A DNA stretch of 64,000 nt from Erythrobacter sp. SD-21 (GTDB taxonomy: Bacteria; Pseudomonadota; Alphaproteobacteria; Sphingomonadales; Sphingomonadaceae): positions 62,001 through 126,000 of the forward strand of contig NZ_ABCG01000008.1 in NCBI RefSeq assembly GCF_000181515.1. The letters run 5' to 3'. Positions 9,015 through 17,034 of the stretch are shown piece after piece. The translations under genes and the position numbers were made by a program. Every line of letters starts with the position of its first letter. Position 1 is the first letter of the stretch. The notes under the pieces are model-generated. The model had not been told where the DNA came from. It did no database searches and was given only the letters and a program-made list of their open reading frames with translations.

Positions 9015-10204
9015 GCCGTCTGCCCCTGCTCCATGCCGGGCTTGAGGATGACCTTCGTCCAACTGTCCTGCTTCTCACGGAAGCATTTGTAGCCGCGCGC
9101 TGCATCCTCCAGCGGCAAGCGATGGGAAATCAGGAAGGTCGTATCGAGCGTACCGTCCTCGATCTTTTCAAGCAGATCCTTGGTGTAGCGCTGGACATGC
9201 GTCTGTCCGCTCCGAACCTGCAGGCCTTTCTCCATCAGCGCGCCAAGCGGGAATTTATCGGTCATTCCCCCATAGACACCGGGGATCGACACTCGCCCAC
9301 CAGGCCGCACCGCCAAGATCGCCTGCTTCAGGGCACTCGCCCGGTCGGCTCCGATGCCGATCTTCTGCTTGGCAATGTCAATCATGTTGTCGATTGCGAA
9401 ACCGTGCGATTCCATGCCGACGGCATCGATGACCGCGTCGCAGCCGATCCCACCCGACATCTCCATCAGGGCGTCACGCACGTCCGTCTTGCGGAAATCG
9501 ATGACTTCCGCTCCCAGCTTCTTCGCCAGTTCGAGTCGGTGGGGGTAGTGATCGATCGCGATCACCTTGCTCGCGCCCATTACGATCGCAGATTGGATCG
9601 CGAAAAGTCCAACCGGCCCACAACCCCAGACAGCCACTGTATCGTCGGGCTGGATTTCGGCGTTTTCCGCACCCATCCACCCGGTCGGAAGGATGTCGGA
9701 AAGGAACAGGACCTTCTCGTCCTCCAGATGATCGGGAATCACAATCGGCCCGACATCGGAGAAGGGCACGCGGACATATTCCGCCTGCCCGCCCGAATAG
9801 CCGCCTGTCAGGTGCGAATAGCCGAACAGCGCCGACATCGGATGGCCGTACAGCGTGGCGGACATATCTTGCTTTTCCACCGGGTTCGAATTTTCGCAGG
9901 CGGAATACTGCTTGATCTGGCAGTGGAAACAACCGCCGCAGCTGATCGTGAACGGTACGACGACGCGCTGCCCCTTTTTCAACGTACTTTCGGCCCCTGT
10001 TTCGACGACCTCGCCCATGAATTCATGGCCGAGAACATCGCCTGGCACCACGCCGGGGATCACTCCATCGTAGAGATGCAAGTCGCTGCCGCAGATCGCG
10101 GTAGAGGTTATCTTGAGGATCGCGTCGCGCGGGTTGATGATTTCGGGATCGTCGACAGTATCGACGCGAACATCGTGGGTTCCGTGCCAGGTAAGCGCTC
10201 TCAT
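9011..10204 (-). CDS. Zinc-dependent alcohol dehydrogenase (formaldehyde-dehydrogenase-like MDR)
   Basis: The 397-residue medium-chain dehydrogenase has a catalytic zinc site in ICGSDLHLYDG and GDVLGHEFMGEVVE (Cys, His, Glu). A structural zinc-like Cys cluster is GCFHCQIKQYSACE, with fewer spacings than the classical four-Cys lobe. The NAD-binding motif is VWGCGPVGLFAIQ near 170. The long insertion TGGYSGGQAEYVRVPF is typical of the glutathione-independent formaldehyde-dehydrogenase subgroup. The ATG overlaps the SRPBCC stop. Substrate is uncertain; detoxification of aldehydes formed under oxidative stress is a reasonable inference from the catalase operon. Confidence 0.88.
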   Translation of the reverse strand: MRALTWHGTHDVRVDTVDDPEIINPRDAILKITSTAICGSDLHLYDGVIPGVVPGDVLGHEFMGEVVETGAESTLKKGQRVVVPFTISCGGCFHCQIKQYSACENSNPVEKQDMSATLYGHPMSALFGYSHLTGGYSGGQAEYVRVPFSDVGPIVIPDHLEDEKVLFLSDILPTGWMGAENAEIQPDDTVAVWGCGPVGLFAIQSAIVMGASKVIAIDHYPHRLELAKKLGAEVIDFRKTDVRDALMEMSGGIGCDAVIDAVGMESHGFAIDNMIDIAKQKIGIGADRASALKQAILAVRPGGRVSIPGVYGGMTDKFPLGALMEKGLQVRSGQTHVQRYTKDLLEKIEDGTLDTTFLISHRLPLEDAARGYKCFREKQDSWTKVILKPGMEQGQTA

Positions 10205-10851
10205 CGTCCGGTCTCCTGCTGCTTGGCTCGGCGGGTAGCGTCTTCGGTGTGAGCCGAGGTGGCAATTTCGCCCGTTTCCATCAGCATCTTGAATCGCTTG
10301 AGGTCGTGACGCGCCTGCACTTCGGGTTCGCGCTGAAACAGTTTCGCAATCGCGCGTCCCAGTTCGCCCGCAGGGGGATTGTAGAACATCACGAGAGACA
10401 CCCGGGTACCGCGATCGCCAGGCGCATCGGTGAAAGTGACCTCACCGTTTGTCTCGATGTCGGAGCCTTCCAACGATCGCCACGCGATAGTCTCGTTGGC
10501 GACGTCCTGAACAACTTCGGTCCGCACCTCGACCGTTTGACCGGCCGGAGCTTTGATCGTCCAGATATGCGCGTCGCCGTCTTTCCTGATCGTCTGTAGA
10601 TTCTCCATAAAGCGTGCGAGATTGCCGAAGTCCTTCCAGTACTCGTAGAGTTCGGCACGAGGCTTGCGGATGGTAACGGTCCGGCCAACAATCGGATTGT
10701 CGGTTCCAGGTCGCTTGCGCGTATAGAGCGGTGCGTTGTCGTCACCGTCCTTATGGCGCTGGGCGAGAAAGCTTGCGAAGGCTGCACCTCCGGCGGCCAG
10801 GGCAATCCCTGCTACCGCTCCGGCCAGCCCGGGTGTCTTACGATCTGCCAT
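10201..10851 (-). CDS. SRPBCC-family protein with N-terminal membrane anchor
   Basis: The 216-residue protein has a short hydrophobic stretch near the N terminus (GLAGAVAGIALAAGGAAFASFL, only partly quoted here) that could anchor it. A START-like ligand-binding fold follows, beginning VTIRKPRAELYEYWKDF. Conserved features of the cyclase/dehydrase-type SRPBCC group include LARFMENLQTI and WRSLEGSDIET. The ligand is unknown. It starts 21 bases after the catalase stop and overlaps the next gene by 4 bases, so it lies inside the operon. Confidence 0.82.
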   Translation of the reverse strand: MADRKTPGLAGAVAGIALAAGGAAFASFLAQRHKDGDDNAPLYTRKRPGTDNPIVGRTVTIRKPRAELYEYWKDFGNLARFMENLQTIRKDGDAHIWTIKAPAGQTVEVRTEVVQDVANETIAWRSLEGSDIETNGEVTFTDAPGDRGTRVSLVMFYNPPAGELGRAIAKLFQREPEVQARHDLKRFKMLMETGEIATSAHTEDATRRAKQQETGR

Positions 10852-10872
10852 GATCTTTTGATCCTTTCGTCG

Positions 10873-12966
10873 TTAGTCCTGCTTTACGCTTTCGCGATCC
10901 CAGAAACGCAGCTTCCCGCATTTCTCGATAAAGTCGCTCGCTGCATCTTTGCCGGAGGAGACATCAACGAAACCGTCATCCATCCAGTTCCAGACGCCTG
11001 CAGTCTCGAAGAGTGGTTTGACGGCGGGGACGTAGGCGACGAACTTCGCGTGGGCGAAGGCGTCGTTGACGAAGTCGACGCTGGGTTTGTCGGTGTTGTA
11101 GCGCTTGGCCGAAGCTTCGCTCATAATTACTGCGACTGCGTCGTACACGACAGAGGGACCGCCATCGATCTTCTCGTCGGCTTCCATCATGGTGCCGTCG
11201 GACAGCTTGGCGCCAGCGACATGAGGTGCGACGATCTCGACCATTCCGCCTGCGTTCTGCGCGTTATCCTTCAGCGCCTTGACCACATCCGCATCAGCGC
11301 CCTCGGCGATATAGATGCCGAGCTTGCGTCCCTTGAAGCTGCCGGGGCCGTTCTTGACGATCGACAGCGCCGGGCTTTCGGCAAGGTCGGTGATCGGTTC
11401 GCGCGCCGCCGGGACTTTTCCGGGCAGTTCGGGAAGGCCGATCCCGTCGGCGACCTCTTGCGCGAGGGCTTCGTCGATATGGCGCAGATGGCCGATCATC
11501 CGTTTGCGAATGCTCATGCGGCCCACCTTCGACAGTTCGAAAGTCAGCGCGTTGGCCATGTGTGTCTGCTCGACAGGAGTCTGCGAGACATAGAATTGGC
11601 GTGCCTGGCTGTAGTGATCGGCAAAGGTTTCGCTGCGCACGCGCAATTTGGGACCTTCGACCGGAGCTTCGTAGCTCTGGAACCCCCTCATCGGACAAGC
11701 TCGGGGGCCGCGATCTTCCTCGGCACCGTCACCGTCGCCCCAGCTGTTGGGCTCGTAATTCACGCGGCCCTTGGGGTTGGTCATAGCCATGTGGCCATCC
11801 TGCTGAAAGTGACGCACCGGGCACTTGGGCGCATTGATCGGCAGATGCGTGAAATTGGGGCCGCCCAACCGCTTCAGTTGCGTGTCGAGATAGCTGAAAT
11901 TGCGCCCTTGCAGCAGCGGATCGTCCGAATGGTCGATACCGGGCACGAGGTTCTGCGTGCAGAAGGCGACCTGTTCGGTCTCGGCGAAGAAATTGTCGAC
12001 ATTTGCGTCAAGCGTAAGTGTGCCGATGATTTCAACCGGCACCTGCTCTTCGGGAATGATCTTTGTCGCGTCGAGCACGTCAAATTCGAACTGATCGGCG
12101 AATTCCTCGTAGAATACCTGGATGCCTAAGTCCCACTGCGGGAAGTCGCCTGCGTCGATCGCATCCCACATATCGCGGCGATGGAAGTCGGGGTCCATCC
12201 CGTTGACCTTGAGCGCCTCGTTCCAGATCACCGACTGGAGACCCAGCTTCGGTTTCCAGTGGAACTTGACGAAATGGCTCCGACCCTTCTCGTTCACCAG
12301 CCGGAAGGTGTGGACGCCGAAGCCTTCCATGAACCGGAAGGAACGAGGGATCGTGCGGTCCGACATGATCCACATGACCATGTTCATCGCCTCCGGGCTC
12401 AAGCTAATGAAATCCCAGAAATTGTCATGCGCGGTCTGCGCCTGCGGGAACCCGCGGTCGGGCGCGGGCTTGGCGGCGTGGATCAGGTCGGGGAATTTGA
12501 TTGCGTCCTGGATGAAGAAGACCGGGATGTTGTTGCCGACGAGGTCCCAGTTGCCCTCCTGGGTGTAAAACTTGGTCGCGAACCCGCGCACGTCGCGCGC
12601 TAGATCGGGAGAACCTTTGTTGCCTGCCACGGTCGAGAAGCGCGTGAAGGTAGGCACTTTGACGCCTTCTTCATTGAAGATGCGCGCGCGAGAATATTGC
12701 GGAATGGCTTTTTTCAGCTCGAAATGGCCGTGCACACCATAACCCCGGGCATGAACCACGCGTTCGGGAATACGCTCGTGATCGAAGTGGAAGATCTTTT
12801 CACGCGCAATCTGGTCTTCGAGCAGCTGCGGTCCCCGCGGACCGGCAGTAAGCCAGTTCTGATCGTCCGCAATCGGATGACCCTGCGCAGTGGTCATCAC
12901 GTCTTCATCGCTTCTCGGCCTTTGATGATTGGCTCCGCCTTTGGAGAGCTCGAATTCTTTAGGCAT
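10873..12966 (-). CDS. katE: Large-subunit catalase (HPII/KatE type, clade 2)
   Basis: The 697-residue protein decomposes hydrogen peroxide using haem. The distal His is H72 in [15 protein letters not shown]. The Asn of [11 protein letters not shown] lies near 145, and the haem-proximal Tyr region is [17 protein letters not shown]. Beyond about residue 530 it carries the extra flavodoxin/DJ-1-like C-terminal domain ([18 protein letters not shown]) that marks large catalases. The start at 12966 is preferred to an upstream in-frame codon because AAGGAAA lies just before it. It leads a five-gene overlapping operon. A GGAAC box lies 50-54 bases upstream but has only a poor -10 partner. Confidence 0.95.
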   Translation of the reverse strand: MPKEFELSKGGANHQRPRSDEDVMTTAQGHPIADDQNWLTAGPRGPQLLEDQIAREKIFHFDHERIPERVVHARGYGVHGHFELKKAIPQYSRARIFNEEGVKVPTFTRFSTVAGNKGSPDLARDVRGFATKFYTQEGNWDLVGNNIPVFFIQDAIKFPDLIHAAKPAPDRGFPQAQTAHDNFWDFISLSPEAMNMVMWIMSDRTIPRSFRFMEGFGVHTFRLVNEKGRSHFVKFHWKPKLGLQSVIWNEALKVNGMDPDFHRRDMWDAIDAGDFPQWDLGIQVFYEEFADQFEFDVLDATKIIPEEQVPVEIIGTLTLDANVDNFFAETEQVAFCTQNLVPGIDHSDDPLLQGRNFSYLDTQLKRLGGPNFTHLPINAPKCPVRHFQQDGHMAMTNPKGRVNYEPNSWGDGDGAEEDRGPRACPMRGFQSYEAPVEGPKLRVRSETFADHYSQARQFYVSQTPVEQTHMANALTFELSKVGRMSIRKRMIGHLRHIDEALAQEVADGIGLPELPGKVPAAREPITDLAESPALSIVKNGPGSFKGRKLGIYIAEGADADVVKALKDNAQNAGGMVEIVAPHVAGAKLSDGTMMEADEKIDGGPSVVYDAVAVIMSEASAKRYNTDKPSVDFVNDAFAHAKFVAYVPAVKPLFETAGVWNWMDDGFVDVSSGKDAASDFIEKCGKLRFWDRESVKQD

Positions 12967-13032
12967 GACTGGTTTCCTTTCGATCCTGTCATTCGAAGCT
13001 CTGGTAGAGGTCGATGTTCCCTGATCGAACAA

Positions 13033-13466
13033 AGGTTAGTCGAAAGGCGCAAAGGGGACGGGGCGTCTTGAAGCAGCAAAAGAAATGAACTTCATCGGCT
13101 CGGGGAAATGATCAGCCAAAGGTGGTCCGGTTCTTCAATATCGGAGGGCTCCGGCTGCACACATACGACCGGTATAGGGCAAGGTGGCCGCTATTCGCGC
13201 TATAATGAAAGTCCGCTTTCGGGTTCGCCAATGAAGAGGGTATTTGACCGATTAGAGGGCGCAAAGCGGACTAAAGCTAGATCGTCCTTTCGTACCAGAC
13301 AGAAGCGACGCCGTCCTCATCGCACGCCCATAGGCATTCGCAATGCTGGTAACACTTCACTCCCCTCTTCGGTGCTATCGCAGGCAGGCGAAACAGCTCG
13401 TCTGGTAGAGCATCCCGCTGCGAAGGAGATGCTGCGCAGAAGTGTTCACTTGGGCATCTCATCCTA
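13033..13466. other. Gene-free interval upstream of katE with an inverted repeat and a tRNA-like fragment
   Basis: No convincing gene is visible; open frames here lack family character. It holds the katE 5' region, an inverted repeat (13210-13272), and at about 13387-13440 a stretch containing AGCTCGTCTGGTAGAGC. That stretch has the self-complementary GCTC/GAGC D-arm of a tRNA followed by a possible anticodon loop CTGCGAA. No matching acceptor stem or T-arm follows, so it is at most a 5'-half remnant. Confidence 0.5.
13210..13272. repeat. Inverted repeat with TCCGCTTT arms
   Basis: The arms AGTCCGCTTT (13210-13219) and AAAGCGGACT (13263-13272) are a perfect 10-base inverted repeat around a 43-base centre. 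The left arm continues CGGGTT. The same TCCGCTTTC core recurs at 15021-15043 (inverted and degenerate) and twice at 16791-16864, all within the decayed zone. Confidence 0.6.
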
Positions 13467-14150
13467 TCATCCTTTGCAACTCCACCAGTCCGGCCAAGCG
13501 ACTTTGCGCGGAGCTCGTGTCGCGATCCACACTTCCTTTTGTTCCGCGATCGAGAGTTGCCGGTCCCCGAGCCGATCAAGCGCGTTTTCGACGATCCATG
13601 GATTGAGTTCCCACCTCACCCGGTCCTCGTCGGTCGGATATTTCTTAATGGCAATTCCGAGCGGTTCGAGAATGGAGTCCACGCGGAGTCCGACCATCTT
13701 AAAGATGATGATGACCTCGAGCATTTCGTGATCCTCGCCGCGGGTCGATCGCGCCTTCTCGATTGCTTCGAGAGATGATCGCGCAGCCGCGCTGTCTCCA
13801 GCGAGCCCTTCTGCGTAAGTTGAAGAAGAAAGGCTTCGGCCGCAGTGACGCGCCGCTTGCGGCTATCCTCTTTGATGGTCACAATCTGGCCGAGCACCGT
13901 ATCGTGCAGGATCTGGCGGTGGCGAGAGGCGTTCTTGCCGCATGAGGGTCAAGGTCAGTCTTTGTTCGAAGTTCACCAACAGATCCTCGGCCGAGTTGCT
14001 TTTGAGGCCTTGGCGCACCATGCTTCTTTCTAGCTTTCGTTGACCGGTGATGACGCTCTGAAATCCCTCGACCTGTCCAGCTAGGACTTGGGATGGTGAA
14101 GTCGAAAGACTGCAACTGCGGCGGTTCATCAGCCTGTCTCCTGACGACAA
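13467..14150 (-). pseudogene. Frameshifted DUF5681-like gene
   Basis: Reading the minus strand, three frames must be joined to give one sensible protein. The first segment contains NSAEDLLVNFEQRLTLTL (until about 13940). The second contains GKNASRHRQILHDTVLGQIV and KRRVTAAEAFLLQLTQKG (until about 13807). The third contains SSLEAIEKARSTRGEDHEML and ends PDWWSCKG at 13467. The second break is at a GGG run (forward CCC at 13806-13808), where one extra G would restore GLAGDSAA. The first needs one base removed near 13935. The middle part resembles DUF5681 proteins, often linked to mobile elements. The N-terminal glycine-rich motif is not recognisable, so more damage is likely there. Confidence 0.55.
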
Positions 14151-14165
14151 GATCGTCGTGGGCTC

Positions 14166-14535
14166 TCAATTCATGGCTGCGTTCACAGCTCCTAGCAAAT
14201 CTTTTCCCGCCACCGGTTTCGCAAACATCACGCTCTTGGATATGTTCTGTTTCTTCCAGTCGGAATTGCTATCGCCAGAAACAAAGATGATAGGCAGTTC
14301 ACCAATCAATTCGCGTGAACGCCTAGCAATATCCCAGCCATCAGGGCCCCTCCCGAGATTTATGTCGGTCAAAAGCACATCTATCCGAACCTCGCTGTCT
14401 GCCATTATCTCGTATGCCTCCAGCGCATCCACCGCTTCCAACGCGTGAAAGTCTGCTTCCTCAAAAAATGTCGACGAGATCCATGCGAATTAACGCCTCG
14501 TCTTCGACGATAAGAATCGTGAATTGGTCGGTCAC
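14166..14535 (-). pseudogene. Single-domain response regulator, frameshifted at a homopolymer
   Basis: A strong GAGGAGG lies 7 bases before a GTG start at 14535. Translation gives FTILIVEDEALIRMDLVDIF and then a stop. The break is at a run of six T (forward A 14463-14468). Removing one base continues into EEADFHALEAVDALEAYEIM and the rest of a receiver domain: phospho-acceptor Asp in LLTDINL, switch Ser in IIFVSGDS, and Lys in FAKPVAGKDLL. The corrected product is ~122 residues with no output domain, like sensor-kinase-associated receivers. It may be a real null allele, a sequencing error, or a slippage site; neighbouring broken genes favour decay. Confidence 0.8.
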
Positions 14536-14683
14536 CCGCGGTCCTCCTCGGGATTCTACATCATTTGATAAAAGCCAGGGGGTGGGGGACGTTCCGGTGA
14601 AATGCGGGCTTGTCCCGTAGTGTGACATTCTGGCACTTGCGTGAGAATTTAGAATTCACCTGCGCTCATGATAGCCTCCGCTC

Positions 14684-14880
14684 ATGAGACGGGGCGAATC
14701 AGAACTTGAGATGGTGCAGCGACATGTGTCGCTTGGCCAAAGGCTGATCAGAAGACAGCGTGAGCTAGTCTGCGAAAATAAAAATGTCAGCCTATCGGGT
14801 TGGCCCGCGATACTCTTGATCAGTTAAAAACAACCCAGCGAATGCACGAAAGGCATCTTCAGCAGCTTGAGAGAGAATGA
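14684..14880 (+). pseudogene. Small conserved helical protein, frameshifted
   Basis: The ATG at 14684 opens MRRGESELEMVQRHVSLGQR and RLIRRQRELV, then runs out of frame near 14799. The downstream part in the next frame reads LARDTLDQLKTTQRMHERHL and ends QQLERE at 14880. Joined by one base the two halves form a ~65-residue amphipathic helical protein of a type common as an unnamed ORF in rhizobia and sphingomonads. The function is unknown. It is the third frameshifted gene in 1.5 kb. Confidence 0.6.
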
Positions 14881-15020
14881 GGCCATGCCGTTGGCATGCG
14901 ACCCTCAACGCTTTTCTCGGGACCAGTGTTCTTCACCAGCTCACAATTCATGTCCGCGTGCCACCCATCTTACGACGCTTTCACCGAGCTAGTGATGTGC
15001 CAGAAGCGGGCTGGCAGCTA

Positions 15021-15043
15021 ACGACCCGAAAGCAGACGTCCGC
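15021..15043 (-). repeat. Degenerate copy of the TCCGCTTTCGGGTC motif
   Basis: The forward text ACGACCCGAAAGCAGACGTC and following CGC reads on the minus strand as GCGGACGTCTGCTTTCGGGT. This shares the CTTTCGGGT half with the copy at 13211 but has an insertion between the GTCCGC and CTTTC parts. Confidence 0.4.
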
Positions 15044-15089
15044 ATAAACCGCTGCGAAGCGCGCGCTTTGAAAACCATGTTGCTACGGT

Positions 15090-15139
15090 TGCAAGTGGAT
15101 CAGAGACTTGAACCCGCGGCACGCGGTGTATGATTGCAA
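15090..15139 (-). other. tRNA 3'-half-like remnant with CAT anticodon loop
   Basis: On the minus strand the segment contains AATCATA (a CAT anticodon loop), then CCGCGTGCC and GGGTTCAAGTCTC, in the order and spacing of the anticodon arm, variable loop and T-arm of an alphaproteobacterial CAT tRNA. The T-stem no longer pairs properly, the acceptor strand is degraded and no D-arm precedes it. It looks like a decayed partial copy; comparison is to tRNA sequence from memory. Confidence 0.4.
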
Positions 15140-15263
15140 ATGAAAGGGCAGATGGACGCGTCCCATCGAAAGCGGCGGAAACGCTCGCGTCAAACCTGAC
15201 TTCCTAGCCCTATTTGCCACGCACCGCGATTTGCTGCAATGTTTGGCAAACAAGGGGGTAGCC

Positions 15264-16682
15264 GTGAGTATACTCAAGTTTGCCGCATTGGCCTTCGCAT
15301 CGATAATCGCCGCTCCTTCGGTCGTGGAAGCCCAAATCAGGATCACGAACGTCTCGGTTCTCGATGTCGAGAACGGAGAATTTTTACCTAACCGCACAGT
15401 TATGATTGTGGACGGCATGATCGCGGCTGTCGCGCCATCCGATGAGGAACCGCCAGGTGCGGACGCACAGCTTATTGATGGGACCGGCAAATTTCTGATA
15501 CCGGGTCTCATCGATATGCATGTGCATACCGACCGTTCGGCACTGCCGCTGTTTTTGGAACACGGCGTCACTACAGTCCGCGATATGGGCACCCATTTTG
15601 CGCCGTTGGAGGCCGGATCTGGCGGTCAGTTGCAATTGCGTTCCGACGTGGCCCGCGGTATCGTCGCAGGCCCCGAATTGTTCCTCTCATTGCGCATTCT
15701 CGATGGAATTGAGCGCGACCGCTGGCTAATGCATTTTGCCCATGCCGACACCCCCGAAGAAGGAGCAGCACTGGTCGATCAGGTCGCCGATGCGGGCGGA
15801 GATTTCATTAAAATCTACACTGACCTCGACCCCGATGTGTTTCACGCGATTGCCACGAGAGCGCGCGCGAGAAATTTGCCGATGGTCGGTCATGTGCCCG
15901 GACGTGTAGGCTATGCACAAGCGGCAGAAATGGACTTGGCCACCGCCGAGCACCTGCGCGGGTTCTTCATCGATGCATCCAGCGAGGAAGACCGCTGGCG
16001 CGACATGTACGAATTGGCGGCACTAAGCGGAGACGCTTCACAAACCTACGCCTTGGCCAACGGTCGCCTGTTGGAGATTGCGGCAACCTACGACCACGAA
16101 AAGGCAGCGGCATTATTCAGTCTGCTCCGGGACAACGAGGTTGGCATCGTTCCAACTCTCGTGGTGCTGGACGATCCCCGCTGGCGATATCCCTCCGCTC
16201 AACCGGACCCGGCCCTGGTGGCGCGGTTGAGCGAGATTTATAGTAATATCGTCACGCCATCCGACGACCCGAGAGGGCCTTTTGCGACCGTGACCGACGG
16301 GCTCGCGGCTCATCTCCGCCAGCGCCAATTGGTTGGCGATATGCACCGCGCGGGCGTCGCGATCCTAGTCGGGACTGATGCATCAAATCCGTTCGTCCTG
16401 CCCGGTATCTCGCTGCACGAGGAGCTGGCACAGCTGGTGCGTGCCGGTTTGACAAATGCGGAAGTGTTGCGGGCGGCGACTATTACCAATGCGCGGTATC
16501 TGGACGCTGATAACCGCATCGGCTCGATCGCAGTCGGCAAGGAAGCTGACCTCGTGTTGCTGCGCAACAACCCGTTAGTCGACATTGCAGCCACAAGAGA
16601 CATCGATGCCGTATTGTTCGATGGTGAGGTCGTCCAATTCGAGAGTGATGGTGCGCAAGGCGGTCAGAGCGCTCCGCAGTAG
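15264..16682 (+). CDS. Exported amidohydrolase-family metallohydrolase
   Basis: The 472-residue protein starts at GTG 15264, preferred over an upstream TTG because AAGGGGG is 5 bases before it. It then begins with a clear signal peptide, SILKFAALAFASIIAAPSVV, and likely cleavage after VEA. Metal-ligand motifs of the amidohydrolase superfamily are present: LIPGLIDMHVHTD (His-x-His), the Lys of GGDFIKIYTD, VGHVPG, TAEHLRG and the Asp of LVGTDASNP. A C-terminal beta segment (GSIAVGKEADLVLL) is typical. Likely a periplasmic hydrolase of a cyclic amide or peptide-like substrate; the substrate is unknown. It is intact although its surroundings are decayed, and tRNA-like fragments flank it on both sides. 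Confidence 0.88.
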   Translation: MSILKFAALAFASIIAAPSVVEAQIRITNVSVLDVENGEFLPNRTVMIVDGMIAAVAPSDEEPPGADAQLIDGTGKFLIPGLIDMHVHTDRSALPLFLEHGVTTVRDMGTHFAPLEAGSGGQLQLRSDVARGIVAGPELFLSLRILDGIERDRWLMHFAHADTPEEGAALVDQVADAGGDFIKIYTDLDPDVFHAIATRARARNLPMVGHVPGRVGYAQAAEMDLATAEHLRGFFIDASSEEDRWRDMYELAALSGDASQTYALANGRLLEIAATYDHEKAAALFSLLRDNEVGIVPTLVVLDDPRWRYPSAQPDPALVARLSEIYSNIVTPSDDPRGPFATVTDGLAAHLRQRQLVGDMHRAGVAILVGTDASNPFVLPGISLHEELAQLVRAGLTNAEVLRAATITNARYLDADNRIGSIAVGKEADLVLLRNNPLVDIAATRDIDAVLFDGEVVQFESDGAQGGQSAPQ

Positions 16683-16711
16683 CATGGCGCTCGCCGACAG
16701 TTCGAATAATT

Positions 16712-16750
16712 TGGTAGCGGAGGAGGGACTCGAACCCCTCTCCCGCAAGT
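16712..16750 (-). other. tRNA 3'-end fragment (T-arm, acceptor strand, CCA)
   Basis: The minus strand reads GAGGGGTTCGAGTCCCTC then CTCCGCTACCA: a T-loop TTCGAGT, an acceptor 3' strand, discriminator A and encoded CCA. An AGCGGA about 80 bases upstream could pair with the acceptor strand, but no D-arm or anticodon arm can be drawn between them. I therefore read it as a 3' fragment, as left by integration at a tRNA or by decay. Confidence 0.55.
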
Positions 16751-16790
16751 TAAGTTTCCTCTATTCAACACAATCTGCTTCTGAAGCTCT

Positions 16791-16864
16791 TGTCCGCTTT
16801 CCACCCCATAATCGGACATCCACGGTGCTCAATACCGGAGCAAAGCTGTCGGTCCGCTTTCAGG
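16791..16864 (+). repeat. Two direct copies of the GTCCGCTTTC motif
   Basis: TGTCCGCTTTCCACC (16791-16805) and GTCCGCTTTCAGG (16852-16864) share GTCCGCTTTC with the left arm at 13211-13220. No copy was noticed in the core genes to the right. Confidence 0.5.
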
Positions 16865-17034
16865 CATACACAGGGAGCGCTTGAGCGTCCCGAATGAGGG
16901 AGCAAAGCGTACCTATGAGGTTAGACATCACCCTTGGGATGCCGCAGATTCTCGTCACGCGATTTGGACCGGTTAGACAAATTTTTCCGCAGATTTCCGC
17001 CATTGTGTCGCCCCAACTCGGGGAGCCATTTTCC

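Larger units (their letters stand above)
14881..15263. other. Gene-free interval with a degenerate repeat copy and a tRNA-like fragment
   Basis: No gene is seen. The stretch holds a degenerate inverted copy of the TCCGCTTTCGGGTC motif (15021-15043) and a tRNA 3'-half-like fragment (15090-15139). It also contains the upstream region of the amidohydrolase, whose Shine-Dalgarno AAGGGGG is at 15252-15258. Confidence 0.6.
16683..17034. other. Gene-free junction between accessory zone and core genome
   Basis: A short open frame crosses this stretch but its LVAEEGLEP segment is merely the reverse reading of a tRNA 3' end, a familiar artefact. The interval contains the tRNA 3' fragment at 16712-16750 and two copies of the TCCGCTTTC motif at 16791-16864. 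Beyond 16900 I see nothing. Confidence 0.6.

Noticed and set aside
9122-10252. 376-codon plus-strand open frame
   Set aside because: It is antisense to the zinc alcohol dehydrogenase, whose motifs are complete.
13108-13731. 207-codon plus-strand frame in the decayed zone
   Set aside because: It overlaps the recognisable minus-strand DUF5681-like remnant and is Ser/Arg-rich without motifs.
15061-15120. Possible matching att direct repeat between the two tRNA-like fragments
   Set aside because: The 15.09 kb and 16.71 kb fragments share only the short GGTTC-type T-loop and surrounding words, not a long identical core, so they are not called an att pair.
16585-16884. 99-codon frame containing LVAEEGLEP
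   Set aside because: This peptide is the known reverse reading of a tRNA 3' end; the first part overlaps the amidohydrolase.
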